From Chromohalobacter sarecensis (GTDB lineage Bacteria; Pseudomonadota; Gammaproteobacteria; Pseudomonadales; Halomonadaceae), in NCBI RefSeq assembly GCF_023061135.1, contig NZ_JAKGAN010000004.1, positions 1 to 64,000 of the forward strand: DNA of 64,000 bases, written 5' to 3'. Shown here piece after piece: positions 44,394 through 55,187 of this stretch. A program made the translations under genes and the position numbers. The notes under the pieces were generated by a model. That model was given only the letters and a program-made list of their open reading frames with translations. It did not search any database and was not told the DNA's origin. The first letter of the stretch is position 1, and each line of letters begins with the position of its first letter.

Positions 44394-45096
44394 GCGGTTG
44401 GCAACATTCCAAACGGGACAGGCATTCATTCTATATGATGCCGACATTCTATGTGACGCCGGCCAAGAGCCACAAATCGACCCACGCTGGTTGAGCCCGG
44501 ACTTTTGGCGCGAGCGCGATGCAGTGCTCGGCGAAGCGCCGGGGCGCGGAGCGAGTCTGTTCGTCGCCTGTGGCGAGGAGCGCTGGGCACTGCGTCCCTA
44601 CCGGCGCGGCGGCCTGATCGCCCGGCTCAGCGACGCGCGCTATGTGTGGACCGGGCTCGAGCGTACCCGCGCCTTTCGCGAAATGCGCCTGACCGCCGAG
44701 CTCAAGCAGCGTGGCCTGCCCGTGCCCGCGCCGGTAGCCGCCGGCGTGTGGCGACACGGCCCGAGCTACACGGCCACGCTGATCACGCGGCTGATTCCCG
44801 AGGTCACGGCCTTGGCCGAGCGCCTGCCGACGGCGACACCCGCCCTGCTGAAGCGGGTCGGCCACACCGTGCGTCGTTTTCACGACGTCGGGCTCGACCA
44901 TGTCGACCTCAACGCCCGCAACCTGCTCGTCGATGCCGACGACCGCGTCTGGATGATCGACTTCGACCGCTGTCGACTGCGCGCCCCGGGGCGCTGGCAA
45001 GCGGCCAACCTGGCACGCCTCGAGCGCTCGCTGATCAAGTTCGATGCCCCCGAGGCCATGGCCTCGGTGCGCCTCGGCTACGCGGCATCCGCATAG
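44392..45096 (+). CDS. kdkA: 3-deoxy-D-manno-octulosonic acid kinase (KdkA-like)
   Basis: From ATG 44392 (GAGG 8 bases upstream) the protein has 234 residues and a eukaryotic-like kinase fold: RRGGLIARLSDARYVWTGLERTRAFREM near the ATP site, and the catalytic segment HVDLNARNLLVDADDRVWMIDFDRCRLR. This is the KdkA/InaA group, which phosphorylates Kdo at O4. The genes around it make LPS core, which agrees. It is convergent with the GT4 gene, overlapping it by 19 bases. Confidence 0.88.
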   Translation: MRLATFQTGQAFILYDADILCDAGQEPQIDPRWLSPDFWRERDAVLGEAPGRGASLFVACGEERWALRPYRRGGLIARLSDARYVWTGLERTRAFREMRLTAELKQRGLPVPAPVAAGVWRHGPSYTATLITRLIPEVTALAERLPTATPALLKRVGHTVRRFHDVGLDHVDLNARNLLVDADDRVWMIDFDRCRLRAPGRWQAANLARLERSLIKFDAPEAMASVRLGYAASA

Positions 45097-46205
45097 ATTT
45101 CACACAGTCCGCTCACGTGACGGGCCAGCGTGAAGCGTGCGTTGACGAAGCATTGAGCGTTGGTGCCGAGACGTTCGCGCAGTGCGGGGGCATCGCGTAG
45201 TTCGCCGAGCCTCGCCGCCCAGGCCTCCGGATCCTGCGGATCGGCGAGCCGGCCACCCTCGCACCCGATCAGCTCCGGAATCGCACCGCTGTCGGCGCCC
45301 ACCACGGCCTTGCCCGCCGCCATGGCTTCGATCACCGTGAGCCCGAAGGCCTCGTTGCGCGACGGCACACAGACGATATCCACCACTTCGAAGAGCCGCG
45401 CCAGATCGCGCCGAAATCCCGTAAACGTGACGCGTGCCTCGAGGCCCTGTTCACGGACCTGCTGTTGCAGAGAAGCGATAAAGGTGGGATTGCCACCCTC
45501 GTCTGCCTCCAGACCACCGATCAACACCAGGTGGGACTGCGTATCGCCGGCGTCGCGCAGGCGGATAAAGGCATCCAGCAGGAGTTGCTGCCCTTTGCCC
45601 GGCGTCAGGCGTCCCGGCAGGGCCATCACCACCGCCTCACGCGGAATGCCCAAAGCGTCGCGTAGTGCCTGGCGTGCGGCGGTATCGAGCTGGGGAACGA
45701 AATCTGCCGTATCGATGCCCAGATACAGCAGGGTGATACGTGACGTGGGTAACGGAAAGGCCTGGCGATTGCGCATCAGCGTTGCCTCGCTGATCGACAA
45801 CACGCGATCGACATGCCGGTAGACCCAGCGATGATAAGGGTCGTGTTTGGGGCGCGTGACGCCCATATGGTCAGTGAAGACAAGACGCAATTCAGGACAC
45901 AGACACTTGAGCAACGCGCCAAGGCGCAAATCGCTCGATTTGTGGCAATGCACGACGCCGATGCCACGACGTCGCAGCCAACGCACCAGTGACGGCAATT
46001 GCCACAGCGCGCGCGTAGGTGAGCGCACACTACGCATCTCGGTCGCCTCGCAATCGGTCAACGCTCGGGCCAGGCGCGTGCCTTCAAGCGTCAGCACGTA
46101 GGCACGCCACCCATGGCGGGCTAGCTCGGGTATAATTCGCGCAGGATACATTTCCAGCCCGCCCCAGCCGCGGGATAAACAGATATGCAAAACCTTGTGC
46201 TGCAA
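45078..46205 (-). CDS. GT4 family glycosyltransferase
   Basis: I place the start at TTG 46205, because GAGGAG stands exactly 6 bases before it and the frame then reads QHKVLHICLSRGWGGLEMYP, the typical first strand of GT4 enzymes. That gives 375 residues. The C-terminal donor-site is PSRNEAFGLTVIEAMAAGKAVVGADSGAIPELI with the EX7E pattern. GTG at 46235 is a second option; further upstream frames enter the divergent GT9 gene. Likely adds a core sugar to LPS; specificity unknown. Confidence 0.85.
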   Translation of the reverse strand: MQHKVLHICLSRGWGGLEMYPARIIPELARHGWRAYVLTLEGTRLARALTDCEATEMRSVRSPTRALWQLPSLVRWLRRRGIGVVHCHKSSDLRLGALLKCLCPELRLVFTDHMGVTRPKHDPYHRWVYRHVDRVLSISEATLMRNRQAFPLPTSRITLLYLGIDTADFVPQLDTAARQALRDALGIPREAVVMALPGRLTPGKGQQLLLDAFIRLRDAGDTQSHLVLIGGLEADEGGNPTFIASLQQQVREQGLEARVTFTGFRRDLARLFEVVDIVCVPSRNEAFGLTVIEAMAAGKAVVGADSGAIPELIGCEGGRLADPQDPEAWAARLGELRDAPALRERLGTNAQCFVNARFTLARHVSGLCEIYADAA

Positions 46206-46265
46206 GGCAAGCTCCTCGGACAATGTTCGACTCACGCGTCGACGCCACCGGGCACAGGAGACTCG

Positions 46266-47348
46266 ATGACCCAGTCGCGCCCACAGCGCATCCTCGTGGT
46301 ACGCAACGACAAGCTCGGCGACTTCATGCTCGCCTGGCCGGCCCTGGCCTGCCTGAAGAGTGCCCATCCCGACAACCATGTTGCCGTGCTGGTGCCCACC
46401 TATACGGCGCCCTTGGCGCATGCCTGCCCGTGGATCGACGAAGTGATTCTCGATCCCGGCGACGCCGCCCCGCGACACCAGCAGAAGAACTTGCTCGCGC
46501 AGCTTCGCGCCGAGAAGTTCGACGCCCTGCTGACGCTATTCTCCACGCCACGTATCGGGTGGCTGGGGTGGCGCGCCGGCATTTCCCTGCGCATGGCGCC
46601 CGCCACCAAGTGGGCCCAGGTATTTTACAACTTTCGCATTAAACAGCGTAGGTCGCGATCGCAAAAACCCGAGTACGTCTACAATCAGGACCTGGCGGCC
46701 GCCCTGCTGCGCACGCTCGGCCAGAACGTGCCAGCTCCGACGCCGCCTTACTGGCCCCTGCCCGACGCAACGCGCGACATCCAGCGCCAGCGCCTGAGCA
46801 ACGAGCTGTTGCTTTCCCCGACTCGCCCCTGGTGGTTTCTGCATCCCGGCAGCGGCGGCTCGGCAGTCAATCTTAGCGTGGCGCAATACGCAGACCTTGC
46901 CCAGGCGATTAGCGCCAATCTTTGCGTACCGCCGAAGTGGGTGCTTACTTACGGCCCCAGCGAGGAAGCCGTCGCCCAGCAACTGGTGGAGACGCTCAAC
47001 GCACGCGATGTCGATGCGGTACTCATGCCACCACGCGCCAGCCTGACCGATTTCGCCGAGACCCTGGGCGCCGCCGATGTCTTTGTCGCCGGCTCGACCG
47101 GGCCCTTGCACATCGCCGGGGCGCTCAACCGGCCCACGATCGGCTTCTACCCCGCCAAGCGCTCGGCCACGCCGCTACGCTGGCAAACCTGCAACGCCGA
47201 GACACGCCGCTTGGCCTTCAGCCCACCGGCCGACGACGCCTCCTCCGCCAGCGATATGTCGCGTATCGACATCGCAGCGGTGGCACGCCAAATCGCCGAC
47301 GCCTGGCCGACGCCAACGGCCACCGAGGAAACGCCATGCAACCGCTGA
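46266..47348 (+). CDS. GT9 family heptosyltransferase-like protein
   Basis: From ATG 46266 (AGGAG 5 bases upstream) the protein has 360 residues. ILVVRNDKLGDFMLAWPALACLK is the GT9 start and LGAADVFVAGSTGPLHIAGALNRPTIGFYP the donor-site motif, where heptosyltransferases usually read DSGPMH; here it is STGPLH. It is the second GT9 gene in this cluster and precedes the GT2 gene, which overlaps it by 13 bases. The acceptor and sugar are unknown. Confidence 0.85.
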   Translation: MTQSRPQRILVVRNDKLGDFMLAWPALACLKSAHPDNHVAVLVPTYTAPLAHACPWIDEVILDPGDAAPRHQQKNLLAQLRAEKFDALLTLFSTPRIGWLGWRAGISLRMAPATKWAQVFYNFRIKQRRSRSQKPEYVYNQDLAAALLRTLGQNVPAPTPPYWPLPDATRDIQRQRLSNELLLSPTRPWWFLHPGSGGSAVNLSVAQYADLAQAISANLCVPPKWVLTYGPSEEAVAQQLVETLNARDVDAVLMPPRASLTDFAETLGAADVFVAGSTGPLHIAGALNRPTIGFYPAKRSATPLRWQTCNAETRRLAFSPPADDASSASDMSRIDIAAVARQIADAWPTPTATEETPCNR

Positions 47349-48097
47349 CCGGTATCGTCATCACCCTCAACGAACAAGCCAACATTGCCGACTGCGTGCG
47401 TTCGCTGTCACGCGTCTGCGACGAAGTCATCGTCGTCGATTCGCTGAGTGGCGACGACACCGTGGCCATCGCCGAGGCCGAGGGCGCCCGCGTGATCGCG
47501 CAGGCCTATCTCGGCGACGGGCCACAAAAGGCGCACGGCGTGCCGTTCGCCAAGAATGACTGGATCCTGGCCCTGGACGCCGACGAGCGCCTCGACGATG
47601 ACGCCGTGGCCCTGATCGAGTCGCTCGCCCTCGACGACCCGCAGACCGCCTACAGCTTTCGACGCAAGAACTACGTAGCCCGCCATTGGATTCGCGCCGC
47701 GGGCTTCTACCCGGACTCGGTGGTACGCCTGTACAACCGCACCACCGCTGGCTACCTACCCAAGAAGGCGCATTCCTCGGTCGAGGCACCCAAGGTCGAG
47801 GCTACCGCCGCGCACCTGCGGCATTTCACCTACGAGGATATGTCTCACTGGATCCGGCGCATCGATGCGCTCTCCAGTCGCGATGCCTGGGCAATGAAGG
47901 AGCGCGGGGTGCGCCCTTCGCGTCTACAACCGACGCTGCATGCCATCAACGCGATGTTGCGCAAGCTGCTCTTCAAGGGTGGGCTTTTCCAGGGAATGGA
48001 CGGCATGACGGTGGCCCTGACCACGGCATTTCATGCCTACATGAAGTACGCCAAGCTCAACGAACTCTACGAACTCGAACAACTGCCGCAACGATGA
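47336..48097 (+). CDS. GT2 family glycosyltransferase (WaaE/KdtX-like)
   Basis: From ATG 47336 (GAGGAA upstream) the protein has 253 residues and the GT-A fold: GIVITLNEQANIADCVRSLSRVCDEVIVVDSLSGDDT, then WILALDADERLDDD with the DxD metal site, and SFRRKNYVARHWIRAAGFYPD further on. WaaE-type enzymes add glucose to the first core heptose, and this profile and place fit. The start lies within the end of the GT9 gene, so the two are translationally coupled. Confidence 0.86.
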   Translation: MQPLTGIVITLNEQANIADCVRSLSRVCDEVIVVDSLSGDDTVAIAEAEGARVIAQAYLGDGPQKAHGVPFAKNDWILALDADERLDDDAVALIESLALDDPQTAYSFRRKNYVARHWIRAAGFYPDSVVRLYNRTTAGYLPKKAHSSVEAPKVEATAAHLRHFTYEDMSHWIRRIDALSSRDAWAMKERGVRPSRLQPTLHAINAMLRKLLFKGGLFQGMDGMTVALTTAFHAYMKYAKLNELYELEQLPQR

Positions 48098-48153
48098 GTC
48101 AGATCGGCGTCTTCGCTGTCATACTCTAGTCATAAAGACAAGGACGCGTTCTT

Positions 48154-49728
48154 ATGATGAAGCTGTCACCCACCACGCTCCGCTGGAGCGTGCTTACCTA
48201 CCTCGGCTTATGCCTGGGGTACCTCTTCACCACGCTGACCATCATCAGTCACTGGTTTTTGTTTCCCGTCGCAGCGGTGTGGGTCGCCATCGCCTGGAGT
48301 TTTCGTTGGGGCCACCCCGCACAGCGCACCAGCAAGCGACGCGTCTTGCCGTGGTCGTCGATCCCGTTAGCCCTATGGTGGATCTACCTGTACCTGGACG
48401 ATAGCTTCGGCAAGGTGGACCTGGGCGCGGTAATCTTCCATTTGCAGGCGGGAATGACCGAGCACGGCGGCGAAGGCCGCGTCTTCGCCGCGGTGATATT
48501 CACCCTGTGCGCCATCGTCATGCTCATGGCCTTCACCTGGCTGGTGCGCGCCGACCATCGATGGCGGCTGTGGGAGCGTGTCGGCGCACTCTTTCTGCTG
48601 GCGTTTAATCCGCTGCTGTTCGGCCTATCGCAACGCGGTGCTTCAGTGGTCACCGAGGGAGATTGGTTGCGCGATCACTACCGTGTACCAAGCATTGAAA
48701 GCGAGCCGCAAACACGCCCCAACCTCATCTACCTCTATCTGGAGAGCACCGAGCGGACCTACGCCGACCGCGACACGTTCGGCGACGCCTATGAGGATCT
48801 CGCCGCGCTCGGCAAGCGCGGCACCGTCTTCGAGGGACTCAAGCAGCTCGACAATACCGGCTGGACGACCGCCGGCATGGTCGCTACTCAATGTGGCGTG
48901 CCGCTGATCCCCGCCGGGTTGAAACATGACAATCAGTTCGAGCCACTCGACGAGGTGCTACCGCATACTCAGTGCCTTGGCGATCTGCTCGATGCCAATG
49001 GCTACGATCTCACCTACATGGGCGGCGCAAGCACACGTTTCGCCGGCAAGAAGGTATTCTACGAGGGACACGGCTTCGATCGCGCGTTGGGCCGCGACGA
49101 GCTGGAGGATCAAGTCACGCCACCGGATTACCTCAACGGCTGGGGCCTTTACGACGACACCCTGCTCGACATGGTCACCGAGCGTATCCGCAAGCTCGCC
49201 GAGAATGACGATCGCCAGCCCTATGCCATGTTCGCCCTGACCCTGGCGACCCACCCGCCGTTCGGCAACCCGGCTCAAGCATGCCTGGAGCATCAGGGCG
49301 AGTTCGACGGCGTCGATATCCTCTATTCGGTGAAATGCACAGGCTGGCTGGTGCGCCGCTTCCTGCAGCGCCTCGACCAGGAAGGCCTGCTCGACAATAC
49401 CTTAGTGGTCATCTCCAGCGACCACCTGAGCATGAAGAACTCGGAGTGGCCACAGCTGGTCGATGCCGAGCGCGAAAACACCTTCATGATGCTGGGTGAG
49501 GCTATCCCTGCCGGCAAGCGTATCCAGCGCATGGGGTCGATGGTCGATGTCTATCCGACGGTACTCGAAGCCATGGGTTTTACACTAGACACACGCGCCG
49601 CCGGATTAGGACGCTCGCTATTCGCCAAGGACCCCACGCTGGTCGAAGAATACGGCCTGGAGACCATCAACGACCATATGGCGGAGGAAGACGCACTACA
49701 AACCTACATGTGGCAAGGCGTCAACTGA
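48154..49728 (+). CDS. Membrane sulfatase-fold transferase (OpgB/MdoB-like)
   Basis: The 524-residue protein has four N-terminal membrane helices (to about residue 150) and a periplasmic alkaline-phosphatase-like domain. Features are LIYLYLESTERTYADRD (metal site), the nucleophile area QLDNTGWTTAGMVATQCGVPLIPAG, TLATHPPFG and ISSDHLSMKN. OpgB moves phosphoglycerol from phosphatidylglycerol to periplasmic glucans; within this LPS cluster it may instead decorate the core with a phospho-group. It is convergent with waaF, with an 8-base overlap. Confidence 0.85.
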   Translation: MMKLSPTTLRWSVLTYLGLCLGYLFTTLTIISHWFLFPVAAVWVAIAWSFRWGHPAQRTSKRRVLPWSSIPLALWWIYLYLDDSFGKVDLGAVIFHLQAGMTEHGGEGRVFAAVIFTLCAIVMLMAFTWLVRADHRWRLWERVGALFLLAFNPLLFGLSQRGASVVTEGDWLRDHYRVPSIESEPQTRPNLIYLYLESTERTYADRDTFGDAYEDLAALGKRGTVFEGLKQLDNTGWTTAGMVATQCGVPLIPAGLKHDNQFEPLDEVLPHTQCLGDLLDANGYDLTYMGGASTRFAGKKVFYEGHGFDRALGRDELEDQVTPPDYLNGWGLYDDTLLDMVTERIRKLAENDDRQPYAMFALTLATHPPFGNPAQACLEHQGEFDGVDILYSVKCTGWLVRRFLQRLDQEGLLDNTLVVISSDHLSMKNSEWPQLVDAERENTFMMLGEAIPAGKRIQRMGSMVDVYPTVLEAMGFTLDTRAAGLGRSLFAKDPTLVEEYGLETINDHMAEEDALQTYMWQGVN

Positions 49729-50752
49729 GCGCAGTGTGCCGAATCGACGCCAACAACCGCGCCGGCTCGAGCTGGCGCAAGCAATTGGTGTGTCCCAACG
49801 GGCAATCGCGCGCGAAACATGGCGAACATGACAGATACAGATCGTGAATCTCGGCATTTTCGGTCAGAGGCGGCGTGTAGGCCGGCGAGGATGAGCCGTA
49901 AATGGCCTGCACTCGCGTGTCCACCGCCGCCGCCACGTGCATCAGTCCTGAGTCATTGGTGACCACTTGCTGGCAGTCGGCGAGCAGGTCCACCACCTCG
50001 GTGAGCTTGGTGCGCCCGCACAGGTTATGCACGCCATTCAACCCTTGGCTGATCGTCTCACCGGCGTCGGCGTCCTTGGGGCCACCCAACACCCGCACCT
50101 CGAAGCCCTCGGCCACCAGACGTTCCGCCAGGGTACGGAAATGCGCCAGCGGCCACTGCTTGGACGGTCCAAACTCGGCGCCCGGCATCATGCCAATGGC
50201 GGGACGTTCAGAAAGCCCCAGCGTCTCGCGCAAGCGGCGTTGTTCGTCGGCATTTACCTCGAGGCGCGGCGCAGGAATCGCAAAATCCCCGGTTTGCGCC
50301 TCGTCCTCAGGCAGGCCCAGCGAGACGAAGCGCTTCACGGTTTGATTCAGCACGCTCTTGTCGAGCTGACGGCGCGCGTTGAGCACCACGTAACGCTGCT
50401 CGCCATGGAACCCAAAACGCTCGGGAATGCGGGCCAGGAATGGGACCAGCGCCGCTTTCCAGGAGCGCGGCAACACGATCGCTCGGTCGAAGCGACCCTT
50501 GAGCGTGCGCGCCACCTTGCGCCGGGTGGTCCAGCCGAATTCGCCGTGCTTGACGTCCAACGCGATGGTTTCGTCGACCTCGGGCATACGCGCCAGGATC
50601 GGCAATGACCAGCCCGGCGCCAGTACACCGAGGTAGGCATCCGGATAGCGCGCCTTGAGCGTCATGAACAGGCTCTGTGCCATGACCATATCGCCGACCC
50701 AGGAAGGACCGACGACGAGCAGGCGCGGGGCGGTAGCGATGTCGTCAGCCAT
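49721..50752 (-). CDS. waaF: ADP-heptose:LPS heptosyltransferase II
   Basis: The 343-residue GT9 enzyme adds the second heptose to the inner core. It has [23 protein letters not shown] at the N-terminus, the [19 protein letters not shown] segment and the donor-site [28 protein letters not shown], all characteristic of WaaF. Its ATG overlaps the hldD end by 8 bases, so precursor synthesis and transfer genes are coupled. Confidence 0.95.
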   Translation of the reverse strand: MADDIATAPRLLVVGPSWVGDMVMAQSLFMTLKARYPDAYLGVLAPGWSLPILARMPEVDETIALDVKHGEFGWTTRRKVARTLKGRFDRAIVLPRSWKAALVPFLARIPERFGFHGEQRYVVLNARRQLDKSVLNQTVKRFVSLGLPEDEAQTGDFAIPAPRLEVNADEQRRLRETLGLSERPAIGMMPGAEFGPSKQWPLAHFRTLAERLVAEGFEVRVLGGPKDADAGETISQGLNGVHNLCGRTKLTEVVDLLADCQQVVTNDSGLMHVAAAVDTRVQAIYGSSSPAYTPPLTENAEIHDLYLSCSPCFARDCPLGHTNCLRQLEPARLLASIRHTALS

Positions 50753-51701
50753 TCAACCAATCCAGGTAGGCGCTTACGCCCTCGCGAACCGTCTTGAATT
50801 CCGCCGGATAGCCCGCCTCACGCAGGCGCGAGATATCCGCGCGGGTGTAGCTCTGATAGCGTCCCTTGAGCTCCTCGGGAAAGGCGATGTAGTCGATCTT
50901 GCCGGTCTGATAATAATCGATCACCGTCTCGGCAATGGCCTTGAACGGCTCGGCTCGGCCGGTACCCAGATTGAAGATGCCCGACACGTCGGGATTGTCG
51001 AGGCACCATAGATTGACGTCCACGACATCGCCGACATAGATGAAATCACGGCTTTGCATGCCGGCTTCATAGCCTTCCCAGGCACCGAATAGCTTGGGGT
51101 TCTCGCCACGCTTCACCTGACTATGATGGTGATAGGCGACGCTGGCCATCTTGCCCTTGTGCTGCTCGCGCGGGCCATAGACGTTGAAGTAGCGGAAACC
51201 CACGACCTGGGCGTCGAATTCCTCCCAGTGGACGCGCACGTACTGGTCGAACAGCAGCTTGGAGTAGCCGTAGACGTTGAGCGGCTTCTCGTGCTCCGGC
51301 GCCTCCACGAACACTTCGCTGCCGCCGTAGGTCGCCGCCGACGACGCATACAGAAAGGGAATCCGCTTGTGCTGACAGAAGTGCAGCAACACCTTGGAAT
51401 ACTCGAAGTTGTTCTCGAGCATGAACTTGCCGTCCCACTCAGTGGTATCCGAACAGGCCCCTTCGTGGAAGATGGCCTCAATCGGCGGCAAGGCGCTCGG
51501 CTCGCCGCGCAATTCGGCCTTCACTCGCGCCAGAAAATCATCCTTGTCGAGATAATCACCCAGCGTGCAGTCGGCGAGATTAACGAACTTGGTGCCGTCG
51601 GAGAGGTCGTCGACCACGAGCACATCCTCGTGGCCGCGTGCATTGAGAGCCTTCACTAGATTGGCGCCGATGAACCCGGCACCGCCCGTCACTACGATCA
51701 T
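50745..51701 (-). CDS. hldD: ADP-L-glycero-D-manno-heptose 6-epimerase
   Basis: HldD epimerises ADP-D,D-heptose to the L,D form used for LPS core. From ATG 51701 the protein has 318 residues: NADP-binding [16 protein letters not shown] at the start, [23 protein letters not shown], and the catalytic Tyr-Lys in [18 protein letters not shown]. coli HldD is similar in length. An upstream ATG at 51731 adds 10 residues before the Rossmann strand and is unlikely. Confidence 0.96.
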   Translation of the reverse strand: MIVVTGGAGFIGANLVKALNARGHEDVLVVDDLSDGTKFVNLADCTLGDYLDKDDFLARVKAELRGEPSALPPIEAIFHEGACSDTTEWDGKFMLENNFEYSKVLLHFCQHKRIPFLYASSAATYGGSEVFVEAPEHEKPLNVYGYSKLLFDQYVRVHWEEFDAQVVGFRYFNVYGPREQHKGKMASVAYHHHSQVKRGENPKLFGAWEGYEAGMQSRDFIYVGDVVDVNLWCLDNPDVSGIFNLGTGRAEPFKAIAETVIDYYQTGKIDYIAFPEELKGRYQSYTRADISRLREAGYPAEFKTVREGVSAYLDWLNG

Positions 51702-51828
51702 GTCGTCGATTCCTTCAAGTCGTGCATCCACGCGAAACGCGTGCTTTTCGTCACGGTGCCTATAACCGATTAACCGCTAATTGTATACTTGGCGGTTCGT
51801 GAATTCATGGGCCAACGGTACTTCACCA

Positions 51829-52785
<957 letters not shown>

Positions 52786-52787
52786 GC

Positions 52788-54854
52788 ATGGCATCCAACA
52801 CTCTACTGGTCGAACTCGGCGTCGAGGAGCTTCCGCCAGGCGCCATCGAATCCCTCGCCAATGCCCTGCGCGACGGCATCGCCAATGGCCTCACCGAGGC
52901 CGAGGTTCCCTTCGAAACGGCCCGTGCCCATGCCTCGCCTCGCCGTCTGGCCGTCAGCATCGAGGCGCTTGGCGATAAGCAGCCGGATCGCGAGATCGAA
53001 CGCCGCGGCCCGGCCCTGGCCGCCGCCTTCAAGGACGGCGAGCCCACCAAGGCCGCGGAAGGCTTCGCGCGTTCCTGCGGCGTCGAGGTCACGGACCTGA
53101 TCCATCTGGAAACCGACAAGGGCACCTGGCTCGGCTATCGCTATCAGGAATCGGGCGAAGCCACCACGGCCCTGTTGCCGGCCATTCTCAAGCGTGCCGT
53201 CAATGCTCTACCGGTACCCAAGAACATGCGCTGGGGCGCCTCACGGCTCGAATTTTCACGCCCCGTGCACTGGCTGGTCATGCTCTACGGCCAGGATGTG
53301 GTACCTGCCGAAGTGCTCGGCCTCCAGGCCGGCCGCACCACTCGTGGGCATCGTTTCCATGCCCCGCAGGCCATCGAGCTGGCGCACGCCGACGACTACC
53401 TCGAGGTGCTGGAAAACGCCTTCGTACTGGCCGATAACGACCGCCGGCGTGAGCGCATCCGCGAGCAGGTACTTGCCGAGGCCGAGGTCAACGACGCCAC
53501 AGCAGTGATCGACGACGACCTCCTCGACGAAGTCAACGGCCTGGTCGAATGGCCGGTGGCGCTAACCGGCAGCTTCGACGAGCGCTTCCTCGAAGTACCC
53601 GCCGAGTGCTTGATCTCGTCGATGAAGGCCAATCAGAAGTACTTCCATCTGCTCGACGACGAGGGCCAGCTCAAGCCGGCTTTCATCACCGTCTCCAATA
53701 TCGAGAGTCGCGAACCGCAGCAGGTCATCGAAGGTAACGAGAAAGTGATCCGCCCGCGCCTGGCGGACGCCGCTTTCTTCTACGATACCGACCGTAAACA
53801 GACATTGGCCTCGCGGCGCGATGCGCTGGATAACGTGGTCTTCCAGAAGTCGCTGGGGACGCTGGGTGACAAGGCACGGCGTATGGAGACCATCGGCGCG
53901 TTCATCGCCGCTCGAATCGGTGGCGACGTCGACCATGCCAAACGTGCCGCACAGCTTGCCAAGTGCGACCTGGTCACCGAGATGGTGCTGGAGTTCCCCG
54001 AGCTTCAGGGCATCATGGGCACCTACTACGCTCGCCAGGACGGCGAACCGGAAGAGGTCGCGCAGGCGCTTCACGAGCAGTATCTGCCACGTTTCGCCAG
54101 TGATGACGTGCCCACGACACAAGCTGGCTTGGCCCTGGCATTGGCCGACCGCCTGGATACGTTGACCGGCATTTTCGGCATCGGCCAGCGCCCCACAGGG
54201 ACCAAGGACCCCTTCGCCCTGCGCCGCGCCGCTATCGGCGTTCTCAACATTCTGATCAAGGGTGAGCTCGATCTCGACTTGCGCGAGCTGCTCGAACTCG
54301 CCGCCGCTCAACATGCCGAGCTACCCAAGTCTGACGGCTTGATCGATGACGTGCTCGATTACATGCTCGACCGCTTCCGCGCTTGGACCCAAGACGAAGG
54401 CATCGCCGTCGAGGTCTACCTGGCGGTGCGCTCTCGCCCGGTCACGCGGCCGCTCGATTTCGCGCGCCGGGTTCGAGCCGTGCATGCCTTCAGTCAGCGG
54501 GAAGAAGCCGCAGCACTGGCGGCGGCCAACAAGCGTGTCTCGAACATCCTCGCCAAGCAGCAACACGACGGCTCGACCATCGTGGATGCCTCTCTGCTGC
54601 AAGCCGAAGCCGAGACGACGCTGAGCGAAGCGCTCGAACAGTGCCATCAAGCGGTACGCCCGCTGCTTGATGCCGCCCGCTACAGTGAAGCACTGGACGT
54701 GCTGGCGCGTCTGCGAGGTCCCGTCGACGCATTCTTCGACGATGTCATGGTCATGGCCGAGGACGATGCCGTGCGCCGCAACCGCCTTGCCTTGCTGGCG
54801 AGCCTCCAGGCGCTGTTCCTGGAAGTCGCGGATATCGCCCAGCTGCAGCAATAA
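52788..54854 (+). CDS. glyS: Glycyl-tRNA synthetase beta subunit
   Basis: The 688-residue beta subunit binds tRNA-Gly. It starts MASNTLLVELGVEELPPGAIESL, has FSRPVHWLVMLYG and the HD-like middle (VTEMVLEFPELQGIMGTYYA), GTKDPFALRRAAIGVLNI, and the C-terminal anticodon-binding-like domain ending FFDDVMVMAEDDAVRRNRLALL. It is co-translated with glyQ and closed by a strong terminator at 54890. Confidence 0.97.
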   Translation: MASNTLLVELGVEELPPGAIESLANALRDGIANGLTEAEVPFETARAHASPRRLAVSIEALGDKQPDREIERRGPALAAAFKDGEPTKAAEGFARSCGVEVTDLIHLETDKGTWLGYRYQESGEATTALLPAILKRAVNALPVPKNMRWGASRLEFSRPVHWLVMLYGQDVVPAEVLGLQAGRTTRGHRFHAPQAIELAHADDYLEVLENAFVLADNDRRRERIREQVLAEAEVNDATAVIDDDLLDEVNGLVEWPVALTGSFDERFLEVPAECLISSMKANQKYFHLLDDEGQLKPAFITVSNIESREPQQVIEGNEKVIRPRLADAAFFYDTDRKQTLASRRDALDNVVFQKSLGTLGDKARRMETIGAFIAARIGGDVDHAKRAAQLAKCDLVTEMVLEFPELQGIMGTYYARQDGEPEEVAQALHEQYLPRFASDDVPTTQAGLALALADRLDTLTGIFGIGQRPTGTKDPFALRRAAIGVLNILIKGELDLDLRELLELAAAQHAELPKSDGLIDDVLDYMLDRFRAWTQDEGIAVEVYLAVRSRPVTRPLDFARRVRAVHAFSQREEAAALAAANKRVSNILAKQQHDGSTIVDASLLQAEAETTLSEALEQCHQAVRPLLDAARYSEALDVLARLRGPVDAFFDDVMVMAEDDAVRRNRLALLASLQALFLEVADIAQLQQ

Positions 54855-54889
54855 TCATGCATGCGGTAGTGGATACGCGGTAGTGAAAA

Positions 54890-54919
54890 GGGTGGCCCAG
54901 TTCGGGCCACCCTTTTTTT
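54890..54919 (+). terminator. Intrinsic terminator after glyS
   Basis: A 9-bp stem (54890-54898 with 54904-54912, GGGTGGCCC arms) with a 5-base loop is followed by seven T. The final T overlaps the first base of a parS site. Confidence 0.95.
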
Positions 54920-54934
54920 GTTTCACGTGGAACA
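54919..54934. promoter_or_regulatory. parS site 1
   Basis: TGTTTCACGTGGAACA matches the ParB-binding parS consensus TGTTTCACGTGAAACA with one difference. It lies directly after the glyS terminator. Confidence 0.85.
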
Positions 54935-55008
54935 TCATGACTGTCTACCGACACTCTGTCTTCCTCACTAGAGCAGCTTTCCCCTGCCCCCTGAGCAACA
55001 ACTGGAAA

Positions 55009-55024
55009 TGTTTCACGTGAAACA
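55009..55024. promoter_or_regulatory. parS site 2
   Basis: TGTTTCACGTGAAACA, an exact match to the parS consensus and a perfect palindrome, in the glyS-gmhB intergenic region. Confidence 0.93.
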
Positions 55025-55053
55025 CAGCACTCAGACCTAGCGCCAAGGGTTCT

Positions 55054-55106
55054 CTTCCCTCTTCCCTCTTCCCTCTTCCCTCTTCCCTCTTCCCTCTTCC
55101 CTCTTC
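55054..55106. repeat. 7-bp tandem repeat (CTTCCCT)
   Basis: Seven perfect copies of CTTCCCT (55054-55102) plus a part copy (CTTC), strand-biased: C/T only on this strand. It lies between parS sites 2 and 3, about 85 bases before gmhB. The copy number should vary by replication slippage. A function is not evident. Confidence 0.9.
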
Positions 55107-55124
55107 AGCTCGTAGCTCAAGGAT

Positions 55125-55140
55125 TGTTCCACGTGAAACA
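55125..55140. promoter_or_regulatory. parS site 3
   Basis: TGTTCCACGTGAAACA, one difference from the parS consensus; 48 bases before the gmhB start codon. Confidence 0.88.
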
Positions 55141-55187
55141 CGCCACTACACTCACGTGTGGCCAGCTCCCAAGGAATATCAGCTTTC

